Shown one piece after another: positions 11,876-23,924 of a stretch of 64,000 nt of DNA; position 1 is the stretch's first letter; every line of letters starts with the position of its first letter. Origin of the DNA: Tubulanus polymorphus (taxonomy: Eukaryota; Nemertea; Palaeonemertea; Tubulaniformes; Tubulanidae); NCBI RefSeq assembly GCF_964204645.1, contig NC_134035.1:10974501-11038500 (forward strand), given 5' to 3'. A program made the translations under genes and the position numbers. Under the pieces are notes generated by a model that saw only the letters and a program-made list of their open reading frames with translations, had not been told where the DNA came from and made no database searches.

Positions 11876-13300
11876 AATCATAAAAGGTAACTTAATATAG
11901 ATGGAATTATTGCGATAAATTCTCATTGAAAAATTTGTCATTACTGTATAACTTCTTTTAATCATTGCAGCTAAATTTCGACTATATGAAAACCCAGCTT
12001 GAGATCAACTACTCATCCAAAATCGACCAACTGGAACAGCGCACAGCCAACTAGAATCAAAATCATCAACCAATCAACTAAGATGAACCACGCCGATAAC
12101 GAACCCAGCAATCATAAAAGGTAACTTAATATAGATGGAATTATTGCGATAAATTCTCATTGAAAAAACTTGTCATTACAGGATAACTTCTTTTAATCAT
12201 TGCAGCTAAATTTCAACTATATGAAAACCCTGCTTGAGATCAACTACTCGTCCAAAATCGACCAACTGAAACAGCGCACAGCCAACTAGAATCAAAATCA
12301 TCAACCAATCAACTTAGATGATCCACGCCGATAACGAACCCAGCAATCATAAAAGGTAACTTAATATAGATGGAATTATTGCGATAAATTCTCATTGAAA
12401 AAACTTGTCATTACAGGATAACTTCTTTTAATCATTGCAGCTAAATTTCAACTATATGAAAAACCCAGCTTGAGATCAACTACTCATCCAAAATCGACTA
12501 ACTGGAACAGCGCGCTGCCAACTAGAATCAAATCATCAACCAATCAACTTAGATGATCCACGCTGATAACGAACCCAGCAATCATAAAAGGTAACTTAAT
12601 ATAGATGGAATTATTGCGATAAATTCTCATTGAAAAAACTTGTCATTACAGGATAACTTCTTTTAATCATTGCAGCTAAATTTCAACTATATGGAAAACC
12701 CAGCTTGAGATCAACTACTCGTCCAAAATCGACCAACTGGTACAGCGCACAGCCAGCTATAATCAAATCATCAACCAATCAACTTAGATGATCCACGCCG
12801 ATAATGAACCCAGCAATCATAAAAGGTAACTTAATATAGATGGAATTATTGCGATAAATTCTCATTGAAAAAACTTGTCATTACAGGATAACTTCTTTTA
12901 ATCATTGCAGCTAAATTTCAACTATATGGAAAACCCAGCTTGAGATCAACTACTCGTCCAAAATCGACCAACTGGAACAGCGCACAGCCAGCTATAATCA
13001 AATCATCAACCAATCAACTTAGATGATCCACGCCGATAACGAACCCAGCAATCATAAAAGGTAACTCAATATAGATGGAATTATTGCGATAAATTCTAAT
13101 TGAAAAAATTTGTCATTACAGGATAACTTCTTTTAATCATTGCAGCTAAATTTCAACTATATGAAAAACCCAGCTTGAGATCAACTACTCGTCCAAAATC
13201 GACCAACTGAAACAGCGCACAGCCAACTAGAATCAAAATCATAAAAGGTAACTTAATATAGATGGAATTATTGCGATTAATTCTAAATGAAATTGATTTA
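11876..13300 (+). repeat. 235-bp tandem array, copy 1 (about 6 periods)
   Basis: The landmark aatcataaaaggtaac occurs at 11876, 12110, 12345, 12580, 12815, 13050 and 13237: five periods of 234-235 bp and one shortened period of 187 bp. Each unit holds a donor-like aaaag|gtaac. About 85-90 bp on, a pyrimidine-rich tract ends in an acceptor-like tcattgcag. About 145 bp of exon-like sequence follows, beginning ctaaatttc. Units differ by a few substitutions. Most frames of the exon-like part are closed; the first two units contain a 22-codon ATG frame (11986-12054 and 12221-12289). Confidence 0.95.
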
Positions 13301-13417
13301 CGGTACATGGAATTTATTATTATTTTAATGGTTTATGAAGAATTATGTATATTGTATTTACAATTAGTTTTGTTCCGTACCAGGTTTTCATCGCTCTTCT
13401 CTTTTTTTTCATTTCAG

Positions 13418-13504
13418 GACTCCCAAGATGAAGAAGAAGATGCTGAAGGTGACTACAGAAGATGGCGAAAAAAGAACACTGAACTCAGCAATATTGAAAG
13501 TTAA
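13418..13504 (+). CDS. Exon-like 28-codon acidic/basic tail, copy 2
   Basis: Duplicate of the exon-like segment at 7781, with the same acceptor and the same predicted peptide ending NTELSNIES. About 85 nt further on, a second acceptor-like tract (ttttactcatttcag, ending near 13584) precedes a segment beginning gttaatccggaaaggccc, also duplicated from copy 1. That second boundary resembles the acceptor in the 235-bp units. Confidence 0.4.
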   Translation, partial: DSQDEEEDAEGDYRRWRKKNTELSNIES

Positions 13505-16500
13505 GTTGATACATGTGTAAATTACGATGTATGATACAGAAAGGATTGTGTAACTACAGAATATCGTTCTTTTACTCATTTCAGGTTAATCCGGAAAGGC
13601 CCATTTAAAATCTACCCACTAGAAGTGCCCACAAAAGACTCCACGTTGAATGAACCAAACACCAAAAGACCTGGGCAACCAAACCTGGCAGTCTCATCCT
13701 GCATGGCAACAGGAATGCATACATACATAAAGCTAAGTTGATTTTTCATATCTGGGGTAGAATGCATAGGCACTGGTGAGGATACAGACGCTGGTCAAAC
13801 TCGCCATCTCCGCACTACTTTATTGAAGCTCTATGGCCGGTATATTGTTAAAAGTAAATTGAAATAGGCTATAGCTAGGGCAATGATTGCTTGAATATTT
13901 ACAATATTAGACGAAATGATTGAGTGAGGTCCCTTGAATATTCTTTGGTCTGATAATTAAAGGTAGATTGGTCAGTTATTGATTAAAAGATTTTTTAAGT
14001 ATGTACAATTAAGGTAAATTCAATATCTTATGTGAAATTTTCCGAATGTACCGTAGATATTTCAGGCCTCATATGGCTTGTTTAACTGACAATCAAGATA
14101 TAGATAGGACAATTTACTAATTAACCAATCGCTTAGATATTAGCAATCATTCAATATCTTATAATGTTTGACGAGAAATTCTTAAGGTGTAGATATTTTA
14201 GGGCCCCATATACATTTAGGCTGGCTTTACTAGTAAAGATATATATCAATTAAACTTTATCGTCGGTTAATAGATTTTTTTACAAATAATATATTGATAC
14301 ATATGTCATTTATAAACATTCGGGCACTTTACAGTATATATTATATGCTGCTTTACCCATTACATTAATGAATTCCTGGGGGAAAGATGTATAAAATATT
14401 GTCTAGGGCTCTATCGAGATCTGGTGTAATATATATGGGGAAAACTATGGACTGCGTGTCTTTTAGAAACTGTGATTAGGTCTCAGCACTTTGATAAATC
14501 TAGAATAATGAAAGCTTTACTTAATCCAAATCATTCCCCAGAGCCATACTCTGTGCCTTGTTTTGGGCTATGATTATTGTTTAACTGACAATCATCATAT
14601 ATATAGCTAGGAAAAATTGCTCATTAACCAATGGCTTAGATATCCACAATTAAGATGAATTTAATATTTCATGTAAGATCAAAAACTATTTATATGCTAT
14701 GTATGAAATAATTTATATGTGATGCAGGCCCATTATAAATATGATTAAACTGACAATTGAGATATAGCTGATATATGTATATTTGAGCATATCTATATAA
14801 TAAGTGAATCAGTCTCATCGACTGATCAGTATTTATATCTCCAACTGCCATACTTACGGCGACTGGTCATGCTCTTCAATATTGCCAAAAATTTACCAAA
14901 ACCTTACTGATTCAAATGATATCTAAAAGCCATAGGCCTACTGTGTGTCAAGTGACGCATAATAGATATAGTTTAACTGACAATTAGAATATAGCTAAGA
15001 TGAAATACTCATTAACGTATTACTTAGATATCTACAATTGAGGTTAATTCAATTGTTATGTGAAATTATTTTTAATTCAAGTCCATTGACATTTAAAATG
15101 TAGCTGATATATGTGTATCTGAGCAAATTAATTATTTATCTGTATCTAAAGTGAACCTATTGTGTCGTCATACAGCTGTATTAGTTTTGAAACACATTGC
15201 CAAATTGACATTTAACGCAGATTTACTTCCGATTGAAGGGAGATAAAACAAATCTGTACGTGCAAAAATACATTCCTGAATTTGGAAGGGAGAATATTTC
15301 AATTTCACTGTGTATGTCAGATTGAGAGCCTTAATCTGACATGATATCCTAAACTTAGGTCTTATTCCTCTTGCTAATAGCTCTCTTTTACTAACCCCTC
15401 TCCTTCAAACTATATTCCAGCATCATGTCTTGCACCGCACCAGGGAGGTCCGGTCATAACAAGGTCTTTCGATCCTTATACACAGTGTACTGTAAAAGAT
15501 ATAAAAGAACTAAAGATTACATAGCAATTCGGCTATAAGGAAATTTCTAATTTACCACTAAAAATGTGCTTTTGTCTTAATTTCTGGTGAATTCAAATAG
15601 TGATGAATTCACCACATCTGAAATTCTACTCGTGTAGATTTTCAGGCTCCATATAAATATAAATATTGTTGACTGATAATTAAGATGTAGCTAGTATGAT
15701 GACTAATAAACGGATCGCTTAGATATCTAGAAAATTAGTTAAAATTAATTCAATATAATGAATATAAGTGAAAATTATTTAGAAAATAGCGTAGTGGATG
15801 AGACAACTGTATCGTGCAATGTTGTCTGTGTCTAACTGGGCCACATGTGTGAGGGATCTGTTGAATCAGTTAGGTTTTGGGGAATTCTGGGTTCGTTAAG
15901 CTAGGAATCAAAAGCTCTGATGCAAAATTAGCAGTTGAAATAATGATGAATTCAAATTTGTACTGGATTTGAAATTCTTCTCGTGTAGAAATTTCAAGCC
16001 CCAAATAAATTATTGTCCGAGACAATTTTAATTATAGCTAGGACATTAATTGATTTATTAGGTATCTACGATCAAGATTAACTCAGCATCTTCATATAAG
16101 GTAAAAGTGCTCAAATCCAAACCATATGGGTTGATAAGACAACTGTATAATTAACTATTGGTTTAGGCCTATACCCTATACAGGGTGTGTTTTAACTCTG
16201 TCTCTTGTGCGTTGGATTTATTAAATCATTAAGGCTTTGCAGAATTCTGGATTTGTCAAGGTGTGGGGATGATTCAAGGTTTCTTAAATCTGTAGAACCA
16301 TGTTGCTTATAGGATCAGTGTGCTCAATGCTGGCAGCGCACTCACTCTAGTTAGTTATATTATCATAATTACAACATCATTGTATATATTTTACGTGCAA
16401 TATTTAGAATTACTGAAATGGATGAGAATACCATTCACTGGGCACAGATGTCACCATCTGTGGGTAGAAAACATATCTCTTAAAGTTTATTAATTGACGA

Positions 16501-17397
16501 TGAAGTTAATTTGATAATATGAACATGGTTAAGCTGACAATCGAAATGTATATAGGGGGCAATATTACTAGCAGGTTTGCACTATATGATGGGCCTGGGT
16601 TTTAATAAAAGTCTACTGGCCACTGGGTGTTTAGCACCCATGGAAGAAAAACATCAAGAATTTCTGAAGATAGAAGAGAAACTACAGTACAAAAAAAATT
16701 TGAACAGATTGATTATGCATTATTAGATTTGCTGTAACTCTGGTATTCCTCAAGATAGCTAGAGATGCTTTACCGAATTGTTGTTAAACTATAATAATCA
16801 ATATCAGATATCTAGAATGAATCATGATCAGTGATATTCGAAAGGATTTTCTGCTCACAAGATTTTGCTCTTTTTTTCAGCTATTCTAATAATAAATTAG
16901 TCATAAAATGTACAAAGTGATCTTCAACCTTGTAATATAGATATTCCAAATCTTGATGTATTAAAATAGGCAGTCAACTTAATTGACCCTAATCAGTCGC
17001 CTGCCGGTTCAGACTGGTTGGAAGATTAATTGAATGAACCGGAACCGGATTTTCCAATTATGTGCTTGGTTTTAAAGAAAACAAAATTTATGTAAAATCG
17101 ACCACCGATCACACAACTATATCTGTACTTTGATTTCCGATTTTGAATATAAAACTAGACAAAATTTTTCAACCTTGTAAACTTTCGGACTATTTACATG
17201 AAAAAAAGACCCATGAAATGTAAAAAACTTAGACAAAATTATTCAACCTTGTAAACTTTCGGACTATTTACATGAAAAGAAGACCAAATATTGTAAAATA
17301 TAGTTATTTCCAAAATCTCAATGTATTAAATTAGGCAGAAAAAAAGTTATATGAAAAAAAATATGTAAAATTAGACAACCAACATAAGAGACCCTCG

Positions 17398-20300
17398 CCG
17401 ATAATGAACCCGGCAATCATAAAAGGTAACTTAATATAGATGGAATTATTGCGATAAATTCTAATTGAAAAAACCTGTCATTTCAGAATAACTTCTTTTA
17501 ATCATTGCAGCTAAATTTCAACTATATGGAAAACCCAGCTTGAGATCAACTATTCGTCCAAAATCAACCAACTGGAACAGCGCACAGCCAGCTAGAATCA
17601 AATTATCAACCAATCAACTTAGATGATCCACGCCGATAATGAACCGAGCAATCATAAAAGGTAACTCAATATAGATGGAATTATTGCGATAAATTCTCAT
17701 TGAAAAAACTTGTCATTACAGGATAACTTCTTTTAATCATTGCAGCTAAATTTCAACTATATGAAAAACCCAGCTTGAGATCAACTACTGGTCCAAAATC
17801 GACCAACTGGAACAGCGCACAGCCAACTAGAATCATAATCTGCAACCAATCAACTTAGATGATCCACGCCCATAACGAACCCAGCAATCATAAAAGGTAA
17901 CTTAATATAGATGGAATAATTGCGATAAATTCTAATTGAAAAAATTTGTCATTACAGGATAACTTCTTTTAATCATTGCAGCTAAATTTCAACTACATGG
18001 AAAACCCAGCTTGAGATCAACTATTCGTCCAAAATCGACCAACTGGAGCAGCGCACAGCCAGCTAGAATCAAATCATCAACCAATCAACTTAGATGATCC
18101 ACGCCGATAACGAACCCAGCAATCATAAAAGGTAACTTAATATAGATGGAATTATTCCGATAAATTCTCATTGAAAAAATTTGTCATTACAGGATAACTT
18201 CTTTTAATCATTGCAGCTAAATTTCAACTATATGGAAAACCCAGCTTGAGATCAACTACTCGTCCAAAATCGACCAACTGGAACAGCGCACAGCCAGCTA
18301 TAATCAAATCATCAACCAATCAACTTAGATGATCCACGCCGATAATGAACCGAGCAATCATAAAAGGTAACTCGATATAGATGGAATTATTGCGATAAAT
18401 TCTCGTTGAAAAAACTTGTCATTACAGCATAACTTCTTTTAATCATTGCAGCTAAATTTCAACTATATGGAAAACCCAGCTTGAGATCAACTACTCGTCC
18501 AAAATCGACCAACTGGAACAGCGCACAGCCAGCTAGAATCAAATCATCAACCAATCAAATTAGATGATCCACGCCGATAACGAACCCGGCAATCATAAAA
18601 GGTAACTTAATATAGAAGGAATTATTGCGATAAATTCTAATTGAAAAAACTTGTCATTACAGGATAACTTCTTTTAATCATTGCAGCTAAATTTCAGCTA
18701 TATGAATAACCCAGCTTGAGATCAACTACTCGTCCAAAATCGACCAACTGGAACAGCGCACAGCCAGCTAGAATCAAATCATCAACCAATCAAATTAGAT
18801 GATCCACGCCGATAACGAACCCAGCAATCATAAAAGGTAACTTAATATAGATGGAATTATTGCGATAAATTCTAATTGAAAAAATTTGTCATTACAGGAT
18901 AACTTCTTTTAATCATTGCAGCTAAATTTCGCTCAAATTTCAACTACATGGAAAACCCAGCTTGAGATCAACTACTCGTCCAAAATCGACCAACTGGAAC
19001 AGCGCACAGCCAACTAAAATCATAATCTGCAACCAATCAACTTAGATGATCCACGCCGATAACGAACCCAGCAATCATAAAAGGTAACTTAATATAGATG
19101 GAATAATTGCGATGAATTCTAATTGAAAAAATTTGTCATTACAGCATAACTTCTTTTAATCATTGCAGCTAAATTTCAACTATATGAAATACCCAGCTTG
19201 AGATCAACTACTCATCCAAAATCGACCAACTGGAACAGCGCACAGCCAACTAGAATCAAAATCATCAACCAATCAACTTAGATGATCCACGCCGATAACG
19301 AACCCAGCAATCATAAAAGGTAACTCAATATAGATGGAATTATTGCGATAAATTCTCATTGAAAAAACTTGTCATTACAGGATAACTTCTTTTAATCATT
19401 GCAGCTAAATTTCAACTATATGGAAAACCCAGCTTGAGATCAACTACTCGTCCAAAATCGACTAACTGGAACAGTGCGCTGCCAACTAGAATCAAATCAT
19501 CAACCAATCAACTTAGATGATCCACGCTGATAACGAACCCAGCAATCATAAAAGGTAACTTAATATAGATGGAATTATTGCGATAAATTCTCATTGAAAA
19601 AACTTGTCATTACAGGATAACTTCTTTTAATCATTGCAGCTAAATTTCAACTATATGGAAAACCCAGCTTGAGATCAACTACTCGTCCAAAATCGACCAA
19701 CTGGTACAGCGCACAGCCAGCTATAATCAAATCATCAACCAATCAACTTAGATGATCCACGCCGATAATGAACCCAGCAATCATAAAAGGTAACTTAATA
19801 TAGATGGAATTATTGCGATAAATTCTCATTGAAAAAACTTGTCATTACAGGATAACTTCTTTTAATCATTGCAGCTAAATTTCAACTATATGGAAAACCC
19901 AGCTTGAGATCAACTACTCGTCCAAAATCGACCAACTGGAACAGCGCACAGCCAGCTATAATCAAATCATCAACCAATCAACTTAGATGATCCACGCCGA
20001 TAACGAACCCAGCAATCATAAAAGGTAACTCAATATAGATGGAATTATTGCGATAAATTCTCATTGAAAAAACTTGTCATTACAGGATAACTTCTTTTAA
20101 TTATTGCAGCTAAATTTCAACTATATGAAAAACCCAGCTTGAGATCAACTACTCATCCAAAATCGACCAACTGGAACAGCGCACAGCCAACTAGAATCAA
20201 AATCATCAACCAATCAACTTAGATGATCCACGCCGATAACGAACCCAGCAATCATAAAAGGTAACTTAATATAGATGGAATTATTGCGATAAATTCTCAT

Positions 20301-20720
20301 TGAAAAAACTTGTCATTACAGGATAACTTCTTTTAATTATTGCAGCTAAATTTCAACTATATGAAAAACCCAGCTTGAGATCAACTACTCATCCAAAATC
20401 GACCAACTGGAACAGCGCACAGCCAACTAGAATCAAAATCTGCAACCAATCAACTTAGATGATCCACGCCGATAACGAACCCAGCAATCATAAAAGGTAA
20501 CTTAATATAGATGGAATTATTGCGATAAATTCTCATTGAAAAAACTTGTCATTACAGGATAACTTCTTTTAATCATTGCAGCTAAATTTCAACTATATGG
20601 AAAACCCAGCTTGAGATCAACTACTTATCCAAAATCGACCAACTGGAACAGCGCACAGCCAACTAGAATCAAAATCATCAACCCAGCAATCATAAAAGGT
20701 AACTTAATATAGATGGAAAT
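17398..20720 (+). repeat. 235-bp tandem array, copy 2 (about 14 periods)
   Basis: The landmark aatcataaaaggtaac, or a one-base variant, occurs at 17415, 17650, 17886, 18121, 18356, 18591, 18826, 19073, 19309, 19544, 19779, 20014, 20250, 20486 and 20688. Spacing is 235-236 bp except for one unit lengthened to 247 bp by a gctcaaatttc insertion and a final shortened one. The donor-like and acceptor-like signals are kept in almost every unit. Some units share variants such as the gaaccgagc or cgctgataac forms in alternate positions, suggesting expansion by multi-unit blocks. Confidence 0.95.
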
Positions 20721-21064
20721 ATTGCGATTAATTCTAAATGAAATTGAATGACAGTACATGGAATTTATTATTATTAATGGTATATGAAGAATTATGTATA
20801 TTGTAAGATATTGTATAATTACAGGATATCTTCTTTTATTCATTTCAGCTTAATCACATCTATAAGAAAATGCTCAGCCTAAGATGTACTGGTGAAAAAT
20901 GTACTGATTAGAATAGCCAACAGAAGATTCCATCTTGAATTGAAATCATCAACTACCACAGAAGAACCATCTTGAATTCGACTGCATAGGCCTAGAAGTC
21001 CAGAGAAATTTAGCCAGCAGCAGTTTATCGCCCAATGACAGATTTCTTCTACAATAGGTGGAGA
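20716..21064 (+). other. Exon-like flank after the array
   Basis: After the last array unit, a tract ending in tcatttcag (near 20848) resembles the array acceptor. It leads into cttaatcacatctataag and a stretch with two related words, agattccatcttgaatt and agaaccatcttgaattc. It looks like a diverged terminal unit of the same exon family. No long open frame is present. Confidence 0.4.
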
Positions 21065-21250
21065 AGAGACAATGCGTGTCTTACCGGTATATATAAACAA
21101 TTATTCAGGAGCAGCAGAGACAATGTAAATATTTTGTGAACAGTTATTCAGGAGCAGCACAGACAATGCGTATCATATAAACACTTGTTCAGGAGCAGCA
21201 CAGACAATGCGTATCTTATAAACACTTATTCAGGAGCAGCAGAGACAATA
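21065..21250 (+). repeat. About 42-bp short tandem repeat
   Basis: The word ttattcaggagcagca, followed by gagacaatg or cagacaatg and then a cttataaacact spacer, is repeated four times starting at 21101, 21144, 21186 and 21226, with a partial copy before them. Spacing is 40-43 bp. Confidence 0.85.
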
Positions 21251-22465
21251 GAATATGTAAAGTATTGATTTATTTTGTGTATTACCTTTTTACAAACTAG
21301 TCTGATGGGTAACATGGGTTTACAAAAATCACTGTCTATTTGAAGGAGCGGAATAAACTGAAGAAATATTTTTGATGTTGATAATTGAAAATTGAAGTTA
21401 GATAATTAGGGCTCTGAGTCTGAGAAGGAACTATTCATATTTGATTAATTTGTAAACAGAGGAGTCATGTCCTTTAAGTTCCTTCTTGGAGTCTCATAAA
21501 ATTTACGCTCCATTAATTCATGGTATTGATCGCGTTCAGCGTCTGGGTTCGACTCGTAAGTCGGTTGAAATACTACTAAACTTAGATATGAAATCAACAG
21601 GATAGTTCAGATAATCTTCATCCTTAGTTAAACATAGTTGTGCATGATTTATAATAATGACATTTATGTTCATTGGTCTTCATTCGATTAATCTTAGAAA
21701 TAGTGATTCATTTTATATTTCCTTAGAGTGAAAATAATTTAATGATTTGCATAGCCTAAATGTTGAAAAGGGAGAGCGTAGTCAGTTAAACAGTTGCAAC
21801 TTTTAAACGCAATAAAGGAAGTTGGTACGTTATTAGTTTAGACTCCTAAACTCGCCCAGCAAGTTAATGGGTTTTGAATAAAGATGTTTTGAAAATGATT
21901 CCTTGGCCAAAAAGTGAAGGGCCGGGCCTTCAGTACAAACTGGCTACGCCCCTCGAATATCATCAGGTATAGTTAAGGAAACCATATAATATTAGGCAGT
22001 GTTCTGTGTACAAATAATAAGTTAATATACCAAAGTGTCGATGTAATTTTGATGCCATAATTTTAAGGCCCATTAAAGCGATTTGACTAATGAGTAGAAT
22101 ATCTCGATTTTCACAGGAGTTTTAGTATTGTACTTCCATGTACCGTATTTCCGGCCAATAGGTAGGTGATCCTAGCTAGTTATATGAAATTTATATCATA
22201 GTACATTGTATCCACAGAGGTATGAGAGGTAATACTAGGAATAATGTAATATAAAGGAATAAATAATAATGGCCAGCAATGATTTTGATTGTTCTAATTT
22301 TGTTTATAGCTGTTTTAACTTCTTTCATCGTCATTCATATCATAGGGTTGAGTTGCTTTCAATGATCACTTAACTTCAAATCGGGATGTTTAATTAGGAA
22401 GCGATTATTTAGGTGCAGCAGTGAATTTGTAGCACTTTTTTAAGTGAGGCCATAATTTCACCGCT

Positions 22466-22650
22466 AAAAAATTCCTGATGATGTAAATAGTAATAAATAG
22501 TACAAAATACAGAGAACATAATTTTTAAAAATAGATAAAAACTACAAAATAAATGATATAAAAAAAACAAATGAAATTATAAAGTAATGAAAAAATAAAC
22601 AAAACCAACAAACAATTAGTAAATATAGGCCTTCATCATCAGGAATTTTT
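22466..22650. repeat. Inverted repeat around an A-rich core
   Basis: aaaaattcctgatgatg at 22466 is matched in reverse complement by catcatcaggaattttt at 22634-22650. The interior of about 150 bp is strongly A-rich. It looks like a small terminal-inverted-repeat element of about 185 bp. Confidence 0.6.
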
Positions 22651-23679
22651 TCTAATCAACTCAATCTAATTATTAAAGGTTCTTCTTTCATAGAACAACC
22701 TTCTCCGTGTTTGCCAACCTCTTGAGATCTTTTCTGTTGTTGTTTTGAGCGTTCTATCGACTCAGTAATAAACAAAACAAATAACCATAAACCTTAACTA
22801 AACCAAACACACTAAAAAATATCTGTTTCGATAGAATGCTTCAAATAACTGATGAAAGATCACGCGTCCTTTACCTATGTATCACACCCTGTCACTGCTG
22901 TAACTGTTAATTGTTTTAGGGATAATATCTGGGAGATACATTTTACTCTTTTTTAGAAAGAATGTTAAACAGCTATAAACGTGATTAGTTATCGATCGTA
23001 AAATTATTGTCATGTTTTCCCTGAAATAGCGTTGTATTAAATGAGCGAACTGATAGTGTTTGAAAATCTTTATTTAAGACAAGGTGCAGCGAAAATTCTA
23101 GTCTAGTAAAAATGATGTTAACGAAAATGAAATTTAGAACGTTAAGTTAATTGTAAGCTTTCCAGGGTGACTTTGTAGGATTTGTCTCTAGTTTGAAAGC
23201 TTATGTTACACTGTTTTTAAAATACAGTTCATTTGTTAACAAGGAACTTACATAATAATTCCTCGAGTACATATCTGTCATTTAGCAAGGTGTGATTATT
23301 GTCATGAGAATAAAACGACACATACGTGTTCATTATTCATGGTAAAACTTATCAATTGTTTAGTTAAGTTTATAGCAACTACCAAACTGAGGAAACTGAG
23401 GTCCTATCAAATAAAGTGGAGCAGTACTTTTTATAAATGAGGATTTATGAACAGTGTTGATAAGTAAATTGTCCTGTTTTGATTGTCGGTTTTACAATGT
23501 CTATATAAAGTTTATTTATTTTTCTTAACTCCTACATACAATGTTGGACAGGTTTTACGTGCACTATATGGTTATGGAGGATCCAGTGCGAGTCAGCTGG
23601 CTGTGCTTAGAATTAAGGCACTAGACCATGTGCATGGTGCATATATGGGCCTGATTCAAATCTGCGCAAGAAGCATTTC

Positions 23680-23924
23680 AGGGTCCGATCTGAGGAATGA
23701 AAGCCACTTGCCCGGGAGCAAGCATATCTGAAATTTCGCTTGCCCCTTCCAAAAATACTTGCCCTTCACAGGCAGTCCAATTGGTGTTCGTTGTATTGAG
23801 TGGGAAAAAAGCTATGTGACATAAAATTACACTAGCCCGGGGGACAAGTGATAATGATAACCTACTTGCCCTGATGAGAATATACTTGTCCCGGGCAATC
23901 GAACAAGTGCTTAGATCGGACCCT
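23680..23924. mobile_element. 245-bp non-autonomous DNA transposon with TIRs and target-site duplication
   Basis: The ends are perfect 12-bp inverted repeats: agggtccgatct at 23680-23691 and agatcggaccct at 23913-23924. A 7-bp direct duplication, gcatttc, flanks them at 23673-23679 and 23925-23931. The interior has no long frame. It carries several copies of a cacttgcccgggcaag-like word in both orientations. Ends of the CAGGG...CCCTG type with a 7-8 bp duplication suggest a hAT-like mobiliser; that is inference. The exact ends indicate a fairly young insertion. Confidence 0.85.

Larger units (their letters stand above)
7729..13366 (+). repeat. Tandem segmental duplication, copy 1 (about 5.6 kb)
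   Basis: Sequence from gttttgttccgtaccagg at 7729 recurs at 13367 with very few changes over more than 3.5 kb. The same long A/T-rich order, the same unusual words and the same exon-like starts are present in both. Copy 1 contains a stretch of about 108 bp near 11180-11287, with a (TA)n run, that copy 2 lacks, and it ends in the shorter 235-bp array. The near identity indicates a recent duplication or ongoing homogenisation. Confidence 0.92.
13367..20815 (+). repeat. Tandem segmental duplication, copy 2 (about 7.4 kb)
   Basis: Second copy of the unit that starts at 7729, directly adjacent to copy 1. The single-copy part runs to about 17395, then the 235-bp array runs to 20720. The post-array tail (gaattatgtatattgta) is shared with copy 1 near 13335-13352. 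Copy 2 is longer mainly because its array has about 14 repeat periods instead of about 6. Past 20815 the sequence continues into another splice-acceptor-like sequence and exon-like segment (20849 on) not followed by a further copy. Confidence 0.9.

Noticed and set aside
11876-20720. Regular array that could be mistaken for a CRISPR array
   Set aside because: Units are about 235 bp and similar over their full length with no variable spacers, and the window is clearly eukaryotic.
23483-23731. 82-codon plus-strand open frame
   Set aside because: It runs into the 245-bp transposon at 23680 and is not protein-like.
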